This document shows positions 45,053 through 54,681 of a stretch of 64,000 nt of DNA, piece after piece (within the stretch, counting starts at the first letter, position 1; the number at the start of each line of letters is the position of its first letter). The translations under genes were made by a program, and so were the position numbers. Source of the stretch: Bacteroidota bacterium (GTDB lineage Bacteria > Bacteroidota > Bacteroidia > Bacteroidales > VadinHA17); assembly GCA_029552825.1 (NCBI GenBank), contig JAKPDL010000017.1, positions 1 through 64,000 of the forward strand. Reading direction: 5' to 3'. A model generated the notes under the pieces. The model made no database searches and was not told where the DNA came from. It was given only the letters and a program-made list of their open reading frames with translations.

Positions 45053-45400
45053 TTAACTTTTTCAGGAGGATACACCCCCTAATCCCCCTGGTTTGTATAC
45101 ACCCCCTAATCCCCCTGGTTTGTATTCACCCCCTAATCCCCCTGAGAGGGGGACTTTTACAAACGTAACTTTCAAATAAATAGACTGGTAGATGAAGAAA
45201 ATTAATTTGGATACTTATATCCGGATTAAATGAAAAAACTGTTAACTTTTTCAGGAGGATACACCCCCTAATCCCCCTGAGAGGGGGACTTTTACCAGCA
45301 TAACTTTCAAATAAATAGACTGGTAAGTGAAGAAAATTAATTTGTATACTTATATCCAGATTAAATGAAAAAAACTGTTAACTTTTTTAGGACGATACAC
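45053..45400. repeat. Local direct repeats of about 134 bp with C-rich hairpins
   Basis: Copy A (45053-45240) and copy B (45242-45376) share about 134 bp beginning TTAACTTTTTCAGGAGGATA, with few mismatches; a short third copy starts at 45378 and ends by 45400. Copy A is 54 bp longer because it contains two extra 27-bp units. Each copy contains TCCCCC-TGAGA-GGGGGA, a strong hairpin (45137-45153 and 45272-45288), followed by ACTTTTAC. Confidence 0.88.
45071..45142. repeat. 27-bp C-rich tandem units
   Basis: The unit containing ACACCCCCTAATCCCCCTGG then TTTGTAT recurs at 45071-45097 and 45098-45124, with a partial third copy (TTCACCCCCTAATCCCCCT) at 45125-45143. CCCCCTAATCCCCCT words are common between genes in Bacteroidota. 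Confidence 0.85.
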
Positions 45401-45461
45401 TGTTTAACAGTATATTTATTTTAAGAAATTCTGGTTAATTCACTTATCTGATGTTTCAATT

Positions 45462-47261
45462 ATGAATTCATGGAGTAAAATTTTACTGGTTATTTTCTTT
45501 GTTTTTAACAGCTTTTTGTCTTTTCCTCAATCGTGGATCAGAATCAATCAGCTCGGATATCTTCCGGAATCGGTAAAGGTGGCGGTTTTGATATCTGAGG
45601 ATGATATTAAGATAAAGGGATTTTCGCTCTGTGATGCGGAGACAGGGAAGGTTGTTTTCAGGGGGAAAGCAGAGTTATACAATGGAGAGTACTGGGGAAT
45701 GGAGACGGCTGCGCGGTTAGATTTTTCACTCTTTGAAAAACCAGGCAAATACTTTTTGAAAGTTGATGACATAAAATCACCTGTTTTCCGGATAGCTTAC
45801 GATGTTTACAAGGGAACTTCCGACTATGTTCTTCGTTATATGCGTCAGCAAAGGTGCGGCTACAATCCCTGGCTGAAGGATTCGTGCCACACCTTTGACG
45901 GATTCATTGTGGATCATCCAGCAAAGACGGGTGAAGTAATTGATGTAAAAGGCGGATGGCACGATGCAAGTGATTATCTGCAATATTTACCCACATCAGC
46001 AAATGCAGTCTATCAGATGCTTTGTGCCTGGAGGAAAGCGCCAGAAGTTTTCGGCGATGAATATGATGCAAACGGTAATCCTGGACGTAATGGCATACCT
46101 GATGTTCTGGATGAGGCCCGTTGGGGACTCGACTGGCTGCTGAAGATGAATCCTGCAAAAGGAGAGATGTACAACCAGATTGCAGATGACCGTGATCACA
46201 GAGGATTCAGACTGCCAAATGAAGATACTGCAACTTATGGTTTCGGAAGATACAGGCCTGTTTATTTTGTGACCGGAAAACCGCAGGGAATTGGACGTTA
46301 TAAAAACCGTACAGAAGGTGTCTCATCCACTGCAGGAAAGTTTGCTTCAGCCTTTGCACTTGCATCGCAGATTTTTAAGGATAAAGATGATTCTCTCTCG
46401 CGTGTTTTAAAATTAAAAGCAACGGAAGCTTATGAATTTGGTCTGACCGATTTAGGAACAACCCAGACAGCCTGCTATCTCTCTCCATATTTCTATGAGG
46501 AGGATAATTACACTGATGACCTTGAACTGGCGGCCTGGGAACTCTTCAGGCTGGCAGGCGATTCGGCATATCTTGGAAATGCCGATTACTGGGGCTCACT
46601 GGAACCGGTTACGCCATGGATAGAAAAGGATACGGCACGCCATTATCAGTTTTATCCGTTTCTGAATATGGGACATGTAAACCTTGCTCTTTCGGATACA
46701 CGATATGCCTCGAGATACAGATATTTTATGCGCAAAGCTCTTACCATTTTAAACAGCCGCCGGACAGATGATCCTTTTCAGGTTAAGGTGCCTTTTATCT
46801 GGTGTTCGAGTAATTATGTTGTTGCAGCTCTTGCCATGCACATGTTTTATGCCGAAGCAACAGGCGACAAGTCATTTCGTTATCAGGAAGCAGCCCTGCG
46901 CGACTGGCTCTTCGGGAGCAATCCATGGGGCACTTCAATGATCTGTGGTCTGCCTGAAGGAGGTGATTTTCCGGAGTCGCCTCATTCTGCCTTCACACTG
47001 CATCTTGGCGTTACCACAGAAGGTGGACTTATTGACGGACCTGTCTACAGCAGGATATACAAAAGTTTGATAGGCATCAGATTACTCAAACCCGACACAT
47101 ACGAACGTTTCAACAAGGGCATGGTGGTCTATCATGATGATATTGGCGACTATAGCACAAACGAACCCACTATGGACGGTACAGCATGTCTCACTCTTGT
47201 ACTGTCAATGATTGAAAAGGAAGGTGTAAGGCAAATGAAAAGAGGAGCAGAGGAAAAATGA
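45462..47261 (+). CDS. GH9 family glycoside hydrolase (endoglucanase-like) with N-terminal Ig domain
   Basis: A 599-residue secreted enzyme. Signal peptide (SKILLVIFFVFNSFLSFPQ), then a cellulase N-terminal Ig-like domain (RINQLGYLPESVKVAVLISEDD, about residues 25-110) and a GH9 barrel. The base/nucleophile pair is Asp168 and Asp171 in GGWHDASDYLQY; the acid is Glu568 in DYSTNEPTMDGTACL. LFGSNPWGTSMICGLPEGGDFPESPHSAF is the conserved substrate-binding block, with PHSAF where cellulases have PHHR, so the substrate may differ from cellulose. It is not next to a SusC/D pair. Substrate could be a beta-glucan or exo-acting oligosaccharide. Confidence 0.9.
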   Translation: MNSWSKILLVIFFVFNSFLSFPQSWIRINQLGYLPESVKVAVLISEDDIKIKGFSLCDAETGKVVFRGKAELYNGEYWGMETAARLDFSLFEKPGKYFLKVDDIKSPVFRIAYDVYKGTSDYVLRYMRQQRCGYNPWLKDSCHTFDGFIVDHPAKTGEVIDVKGGWHDASDYLQYLPTSANAVYQMLCAWRKAPEVFGDEYDANGNPGRNGIPDVLDEARWGLDWLLKMNPAKGEMYNQIADDRDHRGFRLPNEDTATYGFGRYRPVYFVTGKPQGIGRYKNRTEGVSSTAGKFASAFALASQIFKDKDDSLSRVLKLKATEAYEFGLTDLGTTQTACYLSPYFYEEDNYTDDLELAAWELFRLAGDSAYLGNADYWGSLEPVTPWIEKDTARHYQFYPFLNMGHVNLALSDTRYASRYRYFMRKALTILNSRRTDDPFQVKVPFIWCSSNYVVAALAMHMFYAEATGDKSFRYQEAALRDWLFGSNPWGTSMICGLPEGGDFPESPHSAFTLHLGVTTEGGLIDGPVYSRIYKSLIGIRLLKPDTYERFNKGMVVYHDDIGDYSTNEPTMDGTACLTLVLSMIEKEGVRQMKRGAEEK

Positions 47262-47286
47262 GAATCAAAATTTAGTTTCAGGAATT

Positions 47287-47721
47287 TTAGCTGCCAGTTT
47301 TTTCCCAATCCTCAACTTCACCTTTAACAAGTTTAAACAGTGGATGCGCTTCGTAGAATACATCCTCCATAATATCATCATATTTGAGCCTGTCTCTTTT
47401 TTTGAGCTTTTTAAGCAGATGGCCTATTTCAAATCCTATCTGACCTCTTTTAACAGATATTTTTTGAGGGGTGAAGTTCATATCAATTTTGCTCCTGTCA
47501 AACCTATATCCTCTTTTCAGGGCTTCCTCATATATTACAGCAAGGTACTGGTTAATTGCATCAATGGGTCTCTCAGCTTTTCTGAATCTTTCAAGCTGGG
47601 GGTGATTCGTGTAGCCCCTCGTTTTGCCTTCAAGAACCTCTTTTGCCAGAAGCGCTTCCCTCCATAATGCTACCAGTCCCCTTGCGTCAAGGTATCTGGG
47701 ATGTATTGTCCATAGTCTCAT
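47287..47721 (-). CDS. Pyrimidine dimer DNA glycosylase (endonuclease V, DenV-like)
   Basis: A 144-residue protein of the Pyr_excise family. It starts MRLWTIHPRYLDARGLVALWREALLAKEVL and continues GKTRGYTNHPQLERFRKAERP, the family's conserved N-terminal region. Relatives include T4 DenV, which cuts DNA at UV-induced pyrimidine dimers. Many bacterial members have not been tested, so a dimer-specific role is inferred. The gene is convergent with GH9, stands alone and has no phage gene around it, although the family is often phage-borne. Confidence 0.82.
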   Translation of the reverse strand: MRLWTIHPRYLDARGLVALWREALLAKEVLEGKTRGYTNHPQLERFRKAERPIDAINQYLAVIYEEALKRGYRFDRSKIDMNFTPQKISVKRGQIGFEIGHLLKKLKKRDRLKYDDIMEDVFYEAHPLFKLVKGEVEDWEKTGS

Positions 47722-47861
47722 AATATATAAAGATATGAAAATTATTGAATAAAGTAGTTTGCAGGTTGATATAATTATGTATTTATGGTCGAGGATTCAT
47801 TGCTCACTGGTATAGTGGAGATATCTTTCATTTCTATGTATTAATATAACAGAATATTATT

Positions 47862-47869
47862 TAATTTTG
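47862..47869 (+). promoter_or_regulatory. -7 element (TAATTTTG) close to the ATG at 47875
   Basis: TAATTTTG at 47862-47869 fits TAnnTTTG but lies only five bases before the ATG, so the transcript would have almost no leader. No TTG is seen at the -33 position. Confidence 0.35.
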
Positions 47870-47874
47870 CCACC

Positions 47875-48243
47875 ATGATTCCTGCTTTCAGAATATTTAT
47901 AGTCTCGGTATTTATTTCTGCCACGCTGATATACAGCAGGATAATCTGTTTTCAAACATCATATTTCATTAATTACTCGAATGAACAACAATCACATGAT
48001 CTGTATTCTCTTAATTCGGTTGATTTTGTAATTCTGAGTAATACCGTAAAGTCTGTTTTTGAGCAATTAAGTCAGAAAGCTGAGAAAACCATATTTTCTT
48101 TACACCTCTGGCGAAATGTTCATAAGATCGCATTTTACGGTAAAGACCTTTTTACAAGTATAAGAGTCCTTAAATCAATATTTTATAAGATAAAAATTTT
48201 TAGCCCACCTGACATAATTTTCCCTTTCGATTATTATCTCTGA
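47875..48243 (+). CDS. Small hypothetical protein with N-terminal hydrophobic segment
   Basis: A 122-residue protein I do not recognise. Residues 1-28 (IPAFRIFIVSVFISATLIYS) look like a signal anchor; the rest is polar and aromatic (SVDFVILSNTVKSVFEQLSQKAEK; IFSPPDIIFPFDYYL at the end). Weak support: one frame, AT-rich, with a possible -7 element next to the start. It may be a real small membrane-associated protein or a chance frame. Confidence 0.4.
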   Translation: MIPAFRIFIVSVFISATLIYSRIICFQTSYFINYSNEQQSHDLYSLNSVDFVILSNTVKSVFEQLSQKAEKTIFSLHLWRNVHKIAFYGKDLFTSIRVLKSIFYKIKIFSPPDIIFPFDYYL

Positions 48244-48427
48244 AACCTCTTCATTTCAATCATCTGTAATATAGCTGCTTAAGTGATTATCCATTGCAAA
48301 AATCCGTTACATGGAAAAGGGTTAATTTGATGGATTTAATCCTTTTGTAATTCTCAAATTATGTATTACATCATTTTATCATTCAGATTTATACAAAATA
48401 TGTTTTTAACAATTAAAAATTAAAATT

Positions 48428-48928
48428 ATGGATTTAACAAGTACAATTATAGGTGTCACCATTCTTATTCTTTTCCTTTTGCCGGTGTATTTGATAAACC
48501 GGGTAAATAAAAACAAAAGAATCAGATTGTTAAAAAAGCTTGAATTGCAGGCAAAATCAGAAAATATGAATTTGACCGAAACAGACGTCTGGGGTGATTC
48601 TGTAATAGGATTTGATTCTGAAAAAGGAAAAATGATCTATATCACTGAAGAAAATGGTGAAGAGAGAGTGTTTGTTTTTGGCAAAAGCGATCTAAAATCA
48701 TTTACCACTGTACCTAATTTAAGCCGTGATGATAAGTTGAATGAAGAACTGAAAAAGGGCGGAAGGCTGAGCCTTATTTTTTCTTTCATTCAGAAAGGAA
48801 GACCAGACCTTTATATTGATTTTCATATACCGGGTTTTGGTAAAATTTCTGATAAGGATAGAGAATTATTTTTTAAATGGCGTAATCTTTCCCGGAATCT
48901 ATTACCTTTTCAGAATTCTAAACAGTGA
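48428..48928 (+). CDS. Membrane-anchored hypothetical protein
   Basis: A 166-residue protein of unknown function. It has one N-terminal membrane helix (TIIGVTILILFLLPVYLINRV), a basic linker (NKNKRIRLLKKL) and a soluble domain with strands such as SVIGFDSEKGKMIYITEENGEERVFVFG. The gene ends four bases before the antiporter-like gene, so they may be expressed together. No family name comes to mind. Confidence 0.68.
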   Translation: MDLTSTIIGVTILILFLLPVYLINRVNKNKRIRLLKKLELQAKSENMNLTETDVWGDSVIGFDSEKGKMIYITEENGEERVFVFGKSDLKSFTTVPNLSRDDKLNEELKKGGRLSLIFSFIQKGRPDLYIDFHIPGFGKISDKDRELFFKWRNLSRNLLPFQNSKQ

Positions 48929-48932
48929 AACA

Positions 48933-50351
48933 ATGGTAAATAATAATAAAAGTGTTGCTGGTAGAATTTTTAGGCCAACAGTGACTATTATTATAAAAAT
49001 GAGTTTATTGCTGATTTTCTCATTTATACCCCTGTATGCAGGGGCGTCTGACGGTAAAATTCCTTCATTGGGACCTGTAAGGTTTGAATTTATAATTTTT
49101 GGCTTAATACTTCTAGGTGTAGCTTTATTTCACAATCAGACACTTAAAGTGGCATTAACCGGGCTTGTAATTTTGATTGCATTTAAATTAGTTTTTGATT
49201 CCGAGTTCGATTTTTTTAAACATATTTTCGGAGAAAGAAGTTTTTCAGAGCAGATAATTAATAAAGATCTCAGGGAAGGTGAATGGAGTATTTTGTTGAA
49301 TCTCGCTGGATTGCTTCTTGGTTTTGCAATACTTTCCAGAGTGTTTGAACAATCAGGTGTTCCCATTTTCTTACTCCGTATTTTACCAGGTGGATGGAAA
49401 GGGGCTTTATTGCTATTGTTCTTTATTTTTATTCTTTCATCTTTTCTTGATAATATCGCTGCAGCCCTGATAGGTGGCACTATAGCAAGTGTTGTCTTTA
49501 AAAATAAAGTGCATGTTGGGTATCTGGCAGCTATAGTTGCTGCAAGCAATGCCGGAGGTAGCTGGAGTGTGATTGGAGACACTACCACTACAATGATGTG
49601 GATTGACGGTGTAAGTCCCTTGAATATTCTTCATGGATTCATTGCTGCAATGGGAGCATTTTTATTTTTTAGCTGGTTTGCTTCAAGGCAGCAAGACAGG
49701 TATCAGACAATGACAACCGACATATCAATTAAAACAAAAATTGATTCTTTAAAGCTACTAATAGTTTTTATGATCCTTGCGGGGGCTATAATTTCAAATT
49801 TTCTCTACAACATGCCTGCACTCGGAGTGTGGATTGCAATTTTAGCCAGCTCATTGATCAAACCAATTCCGTGGAAGGAGGTACCAGGGTCTATTAAAGG
49901 AACTATATTCCTTCTTAGTCTGGTGTTCTGTGCTTCACTGATGCCTGTGCAGGATCTGCCTGATGCTTCGTGGCATACTGCGTTTTTTCTTGGACTTCTA
50001 TCGGCAGTTTTTGATAATATTCCTCTTACAAAACTATGTCTTGAGCAGGGGTATTACGACTGGGGAATGCTCGCATATACTGTAGGTTTTGGGGGGTCGA
50101 TAATATGGTTTGGTTCTTCTGCAGGTGTGGCAATAACAAATAAGTTTCCTGAAGCACGCCATACAGGGAAATGGTTAAAGAACGGATGGCATGTTGCTGC
50201 AGCATATTTAGTAGGCTTCACAATGTTGCTACTTATTGTGGGTTGGCATCCTTCAGATTCAAGGAATCACAAAATAAAAGATTTAAAGATTCTAAGTTAT
50301 TCGTTGGGGTCAAGAAGTGTTGAAAATGTTTCGGTATCTAAAAGTCCATAG
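48933..50351 (+). CDS. NhaD/citrate-transporter-like membrane protein
   Basis: A 472-residue transporter of the ion-transporter (IT) superfamily with about twelve hydrophobic segments. SSFLDNIAAALIGGTIA and AASNAGGSWSVIGDTTTTMMW are the conserved discontinuous-helix motifs; the second is very close to NhaD's NAGGAWSPIGD-VTTTMLW. A second half-repeat has SAVFDNIPLTKLCLEQG and VGFGGSIIWFGSSAGVAITN. Sodium/proton exchange is the best guess; dicarboxylate or other anion transport is possible. ATG 48933 is chosen because it lies just after the stop of the preceding gene; a frame extending to 48816 overlaps it. Confidence 0.83.
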   Translation: MVNNNKSVAGRIFRPTVTIIIKMSLLLIFSFIPLYAGASDGKIPSLGPVRFEFIIFGLILLGVALFHNQTLKVALTGLVILIAFKLVFDSEFDFFKHIFGERSFSEQIINKDLREGEWSILLNLAGLLLGFAILSRVFEQSGVPIFLLRILPGGWKGALLLLFFIFILSSFLDNIAAALIGGTIASVVFKNKVHVGYLAAIVAASNAGGSWSVIGDTTTTMMWIDGVSPLNILHGFIAAMGAFLFFSWFASRQQDRYQTMTTDISIKTKIDSLKLLIVFMILAGAIISNFLYNMPALGVWIAILASSLIKPIPWKEVPGSIKGTIFLLSLVFCASLMPVQDLPDASWHTAFFLGLLSAVFDNIPLTKLCLEQGYYDWGMLAYTVGFGGSIIWFGSSAGVAITNKFPEARHTGKWLKNGWHVAAAYLVGFTMLLLIVGWHPSDSRNHKIKDLKILSYSLGSRSVENVSVSKSP

Positions 50352-50431
50352 CAATAATCAAAAAAATACTGTGTTGTAAACCTCGATTATGCTTCAGTGT
50401 CAATTTTTAACTTTGTTATTGATTATAGGGT

Positions 50432-52348
50432 TTAATTTTTTCTTGCTGACCCTTTAAAATATTGGGGAATTACAGTAACAATATTTGGTTTTGGTGGTTT
50501 GCTCATTCCCGTACCAAGGAAGAAGCTTGTGTTGGGAGGTTGGTTATAACCGACATTTTGTGTGGCGATTGCCAGTCTGTATTGGGGATCGTGCATGAGA
50601 GTATATATTCGGTGCCTGGTAGGAATTGTTGTAGTATAAATTCTCAGGTTCCTGTTATCGGCACTACGGAAGATAACCTCTTCGCGCCAGTCGCCGAAAA
50701 TATCAGCACTCAGGACAGGGGTGGCTTTTGAGCCGTTGTTCGAAAGGCATCCTTCGGCAGTGAAGATACGGCCCGTGCCGTATTTGTCAATATAGGTTCT
50801 ATCGAGCAGCTCTCTCGACAGATCACCGTCCCACCATATCAGGAAATTAATTGATGGTGGCATGGGTCCTATCTTTTTGCCGGTCATGGTATATAGTCCA
50901 TCTGAACCCGACCACCACATCTCAGCACCCGGATTATCTGGAAAGATATCAGCGGCTACACCCCGTCCCACATCAATATTCTCAGAGCCCCGGAAAATAG
51001 TCTCTCCTGTCGCAGCATCGAACACTGTTACACCCGGACCTGAAGTCTTATCTTCAATCTCATGTATGCCAAACACCTGCAACCCTTTCCTGCCCGGGAT
51101 GAAAGCCCCTACATGCAGGGCATCGCCATGACGGTAACCTGTTGAGAATAGTCCCTTTCCATCATCGTCCACAACCATTGCTCCGTATACAATTTCATCC
51201 TTTCCGTCACCGTCGACATCGGCAACTGCCAGGTTGTGATTACCCTGACCTGAATAAGGATTTTCACCGTCTTTGCTATCGAATACCCAGCGGAGGGTAA
51301 GCTTACCTTCGCGCCAGTCCCATGCTGCAAGCACCGACCGGCCGTAATAACCACGGCACATCACAACACTGGGGCGGACACCGTCGAGGTATGCTATGCA
51401 GGCAAGGAAGCGATCAACACGGTTGCCTGTGCTGTCTCCCCCTCCATTGCCTCCATGACCGTTCCAGCCGTTAAGGGGATATCGGTCGGGTATGTAGTTT
51501 GTTGTGGCGAGAGCTTCACCTGTCCTGCCACTGAAAATGGTGAAGTATTCAGGTCCGTCGAGAATCTTGCCATATTTCTGTCCGCTTGCTTTGTCGAGAT
51601 TGCGCCAGTCTTTAGTGGAATCGCCTATCACCTTTCCGAGCCCGTCGATGGTGCCGTCGGCTGTTTTGCAGGCAAACTCCGCAATGCCGTCATCGTCGAG
51701 GTCATAGACCATAAACTGTGTATAATGAGCTCCTTCACGAATGTTTTTTCCGAGATTAATCTCCCATAAAAAAGTTCCGTCAAGTTTGTATGCCTGAAAG
51801 ATTGGTATACTTGAAATACCGGGAGAAGCATTGTCAATACTCCTGCCAGTTTGATGCAGCACTATCTCATAATCTCCATCGCCGTCAAGGTCACCCACTG
51901 AAGCATCATTGGGAGTATATCCAGGAGGTGTTCTCAGAGGAACAGTTATATATTGCTGTACAGGAGTGTCAGCTCTGAGGGTATAAGGTTTATCGGATGG
52001 AAGTTCCTTGCCTCTTATTATGGCCCTGACAAAATATGTATTTTCAATATTGAGGTTTGCAGTACCGTCTGTAAAACAGGTGCTTTCTGTAATTGGTTTT
52101 TTGTTGAGTTTAATTGCTTTGCTGTTTCCACTCTGCCTGTAGAGGTTGAAGGCAATATCTTCTGGCTCTGTGCCAAGAAGACGCCAGCTTATAAATACAG
52201 AGTCACCCGGTATGCGTACGGCAATAAGCCCGCGACTTAGGTGTTCCATCATTCGCGGTTCTGCAGAAATAGTCATGGAATTCTGAGCCGCAGTTAAGAG
52301 AGTGACACCTGAAAGAATAATTACTGTATAGAAAATTTTAAGCTTCAT
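50432..52348 (-). CDS. PL11 family rhamnogalacturonan lyase
   Basis: A 638-residue secreted lyase. ATG 52348 gives the signal peptide MKLKIFYTVIILSGVTLLTAA; an upstream frame to 52411 adds residues without signal. The fibronectin-like start is SRGLIAVRIPGDSVFISWRLLGTEPEDIAFNLYRQ, and the beta-propeller follows with repeated Asp-rich calcium loops (DLDGDGDYEIV, DLDDDGIAEF, DVDGDGKDEIVYG). These features match YesW-type PL11 enzymes that cut rhamnogalacturonan I by beta-elimination. The propeller ends in FLGTGMSKPPKPNIV. Next to it (52.4 kb) is an exported enolase-superfamily enzyme, suggesting pectin side-chain or acid-sugar catabolism. Confidence 0.93.
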   Translation of the reverse strand: MKLKIFYTVIILSGVTLLTAAQNSMTISAEPRMMEHLSRGLIAVRIPGDSVFISWRLLGTEPEDIAFNLYRQSGNSKAIKLNKKPITESTCFTDGTANLNIENTYFVRAIIRGKELPSDKPYTLRADTPVQQYITVPLRTPPGYTPNDASVGDLDGDGDYEIVLHQTGRSIDNASPGISSIPIFQAYKLDGTFLWEINLGKNIREGAHYTQFMVYDLDDDGIAEFACKTADGTIDGLGKVIGDSTKDWRNLDKASGQKYGKILDGPEYFTIFSGRTGEALATTNYIPDRYPLNGWNGHGGNGGGDSTGNRVDRFLACIAYLDGVRPSVVMCRGYYGRSVLAAWDWREGKLTLRWVFDSKDGENPYSGQGNHNLAVADVDGDGKDEIVYGAMVVDDDGKGLFSTGYRHGDALHVGAFIPGRKGLQVFGIHEIEDKTSGPGVTVFDAATGETIFRGSENIDVGRGVAADIFPDNPGAEMWWSGSDGLYTMTGKKIGPMPPSINFLIWWDGDLSRELLDRTYIDKYGTGRIFTAEGCLSNNGSKATPVLSADIFGDWREEVIFRSADNRNLRIYTTTIPTRHRIYTLMHDPQYRLAIATQNVGYNQPPNTSFFLGTGMSKPPKPNIVTVIPQYFKGSARKN

Positions 52349-52449
52349 AATATTATCACTGAATTTTTCAGGAATATTCAAGTATTTATCTTGCAAAATA
52401 TTTTTTATCAAATAGTTGTTAACAACATCTAAATAATCGAAGTTTCAAA

Positions 52450-53742
52450 CTACATTGTCACCAGCTCATGTTTTTTAATGAAGTCAGGATCAATGTTGAC
52501 CCCCATACCCGGGCCGGTTGGTGCTTTTATTTTGCCGTTGACAACCTTCAGGGGTGATGTGGGGCATTCGAATACAACAGCGGTGTCGAGCCCTTTGAAC
52601 TCGTGGTGCGCACCAGCATTGGGCAGTGCAGAAACCAGGATGGTATTATATACAAACCCCAGCCCGCCGCCTGACATGTGAGGAACACACTCCTTACCGA
52701 ATGCATGAGCCATCAGGGCAACCTTCATCGAACGTATCATACCCCCGAAATAGTAACTGTCGGGCTGAACGATTTCAATTCCATCGTTGGCTAACAACCA
52801 TCTGAAATGTACAAAGCTCTGATCCTGTTCGCCATTGGCAACAGGGATATCAAGTGCATCAGCAACGGCTTTTATCTCTTCAAAATGGTCATACATCACA
52901 GGCTCCTCAAAATAGAGATATTTATTTTCTTCAAGAATCCTGCCTGCACGTATTGCCCCTTCCACATCGTAATACCCGTTCGAATCGGCATAGAGTGCCA
53001 TTTCTTCCCCATAAATTTCCCTGACAAGCGGAATGAGCTTCTCAGTCTTTCCCGGTATTCCCTGGTAATGAATATCTTTCGTACCAGCATACTGATAACC
53101 TATTTTTATCTTGAGTGCCTTTGCATCGTATTTAGCCACTTCTTTTTTAATAAGGTCAATGTGTTCTTCCAGAGGCTTTTCGCGGAATTCTGTTGCAACA
53201 TAAATTCCGACTTCCGGGTTGTGTATTTTGCCTATGAGTTCTGCCACTGGCTTACCGGCTATGTGTCCGAGCATGTCTAGTATGGCAAACTCAATGGTGG
53301 CAAGCGGTATGCCCAGGGAGATTCCATTGTATCTGAAATTGAAATTGTAGATGTAGACTCTTTCCAGAATAAGGTCGAGTTCTCGGGCGTCCTGACCAAC
53401 GAAAAAGGGTTGGAGATTTCTGAGGAAGATAGGAAAAAGAGTTGACATGGTACTGTGACCAACAGAGATACCTTCTGCACCATCTTTAGAGCGCACACGG
53501 CAAAGAAAATTATTGCGGTAACGCAACAGTTCAACTGTTTCTATTATCACGGGATTCGATAAAAGCTCTCTTTTCAAAACAGGTTGACGGATGATCTCAT
53601 CGAGTTTTGAATATCTCTCTTTCAGTATTTCAGGTGTGATGCATGGTTGCTTCAGGGATTTGCATGAGGCCAGAGGCATCATTCCAAGTCCCACACTGCC
53701 TGCAACGGCAGCAGAGATGAATTTACGCCTGCTTGTTTTCAT
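52450..53742 (-). CDS. Exported enolase-superfamily (mandelate racemase/muconate lactonizing-like) enzyme
   Basis: A 430-residue enolase-superfamily protein. Leader [18 protein letters not shown] with RRKFIS and lipobox-like LASC suggests export by Tat and lipid anchoring. The catalytic core has KIKIGY (Lys211 and Lys213, the base), metal ligands Asp253 in YADSNGYY, Glu279 or Glu280 in YFEEPVMYD and Glu305 in GEQDQ, and His in [10 protein letters not shown]. It is probably a sugar-acid dehydratase or racemase of the MR/MLE type; the substrate is unknown. ATG 53742 begins the leader and the upstream frame to 53802 is ignored. It is next to the PL11 gene and in the same direction. Confidence 0.88.
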   Translation of the reverse strand: MKTSRRKFISAAVAGSVGLGMMPLASCKSLKQPCITPEILKERYSKLDEIIRQPVLKRELLSNPVIIETVELLRYRNNFLCRVRSKDGAEGISVGHSTMSTLFPIFLRNLQPFFVGQDARELDLILERVYIYNFNFRYNGISLGIPLATIEFAILDMLGHIAGKPVAELIGKIHNPEVGIYVATEFREKPLEEHIDLIKKEVAKYDAKALKIKIGYQYAGTKDIHYQGIPGKTEKLIPLVREIYGEEMALYADSNGYYDVEGAIRAGRILEENKYLYFEEPVMYDHFEEIKAVADALDIPVANGEQDQSFVHFRWLLANDGIEIVQPDSYYFGGMIRSMKVALMAHAFGKECVPHMSGGGLGFVYNTILVSALPNAGAHHEFKGLDTAVVFECPTSPLKVVNGKIKAPTGPGMGVNIDPDFIKKHELVTM

Positions 53743-53785
53743 AAACACGATACACTTATTTGATAATTCAATGAATAATTGTTTC

Positions 53786-54673
53786 TCATGGTACCTGTTC
53801 AAATCTGATATTTACACCAGATTGTTTTGCTTTTTCGAAGAAAATAGAATCTTTTCCCTGCTCCTTCATTTTTTCATAAATCATCGAGATGAGTTTTTCG
53901 GAATCTTTGCTGTTTTCTGATTGAGATGAAACATACATCTTATGAGAATAAAGTGCAAAGTCGAGAGCCCGCTCATAATCTTTTATCATGAAACTTATAA
54001 GGGCTGTACCGAAGTAACCTTCCGGATTTTCGGGATACAGGTACAGGAGCTGATCGTAATTGTTCATTGCATGAAGGAAATCATTCAGATATGTATATGC
54101 AATAGCCTGATTCTGTAAAGCGATACGTCCTTCGGGATATAGACTGAGGGATTTGTCGTAATACTTTACAGCTTTTTTGTAATTACCTGTTGTGCGATAA
54201 GTTAGGCCAAGATTGTCTAAAGGAAGGACCCACTGCCTGTCCAATTTAATTGCTTTCAAATATAGTTTAACAGCTGTTTTGTAATCTTTCGAGTTGAATG
54301 CTTTGTTTCCGGCTTCGAAGAATTCCCTTGCCTTCTGGGAATCTGACATTTTATAAAAACTTTTTTCTTTATCTTCAAGAATGAACTTCCTTACTTTTGG
54401 GCAGTACGATAAAAACTTTTCATAGACTTCATCTATCGTCTTATCAAGAGTTGCTTCATCATAGAAAAGTTCCTGCATATTTTCATCCAATAGCCCGATT
54501 ACGGCATCGATGGCATCAGGGAAACATCTGTCGAGTTTGGCCTCAAGGGAGTCCATGTTTTCAATTGTATCAATGCAATGGCATATCTCAACAGAAATAA
54601 GCCTTACAACATCCTGGCCTGATACAGGGTGAAGCAAAATCGATAAAATAGCAGTTATAAACAGTTTTCTCAT
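53786..54673 (-). CDS. Exported TPR-repeat protein
   Basis: A 295-residue protein with a signal peptide ([20 protein letters not shown]) and at least three TPR units, clearly seen in [31 protein letters not shown] and the next two 34-residue blocks. The N-terminal 110 residues are helical with conserved Cys ([12 protein letters not shown]) and are unassigned. TPR proteins scaffold protein complexes; no specific partner is visible. It precedes the enolase-superfamily gene by 43 bases and follows a MORN gene by eight. Confidence 0.82.
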   Translation of the reverse strand: MRKLFITAILSILLHPVSGQDVVRLISVEICHCIDTIENMDSLEAKLDRCFPDAIDAVIGLLDENMQELFYDEATLDKTIDEVYEKFLSYCPKVRKFILEDKEKSFYKMSDSQKAREFFEAGNKAFNSKDYKTAVKLYLKAIKLDRQWVLPLDNLGLTYRTTGNYKKAVKYYDKSLSLYPEGRIALQNQAIAYTYLNDFLHAMNNYDQLLYLYPENPEGYFGTALISFMIKDYERALDFALYSHKMYVSSQSENSKDSEKLISMIYEKMKEQGKDSIFFEKAKQSGVNIRFEQVP

Positions 54674-54681
54674 TACGTTGA

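Larger units (their letters stand above)
44880..45461. other. 582-bp intergenic region dominated by local repeats
   Basis: The interval separates the TIM-barrel gene (minus) and the GH9 gene (plus) and must hold both promoters. Its central 350 bases are the repeat block described at 45053-45400. I see no gene in it. Confidence 0.7.

Noticed and set aside
45071-45143. CRISPR array
   Set aside because: The 27-bp units have no spacers between them and the block is embedded in a larger 134-bp duplication.
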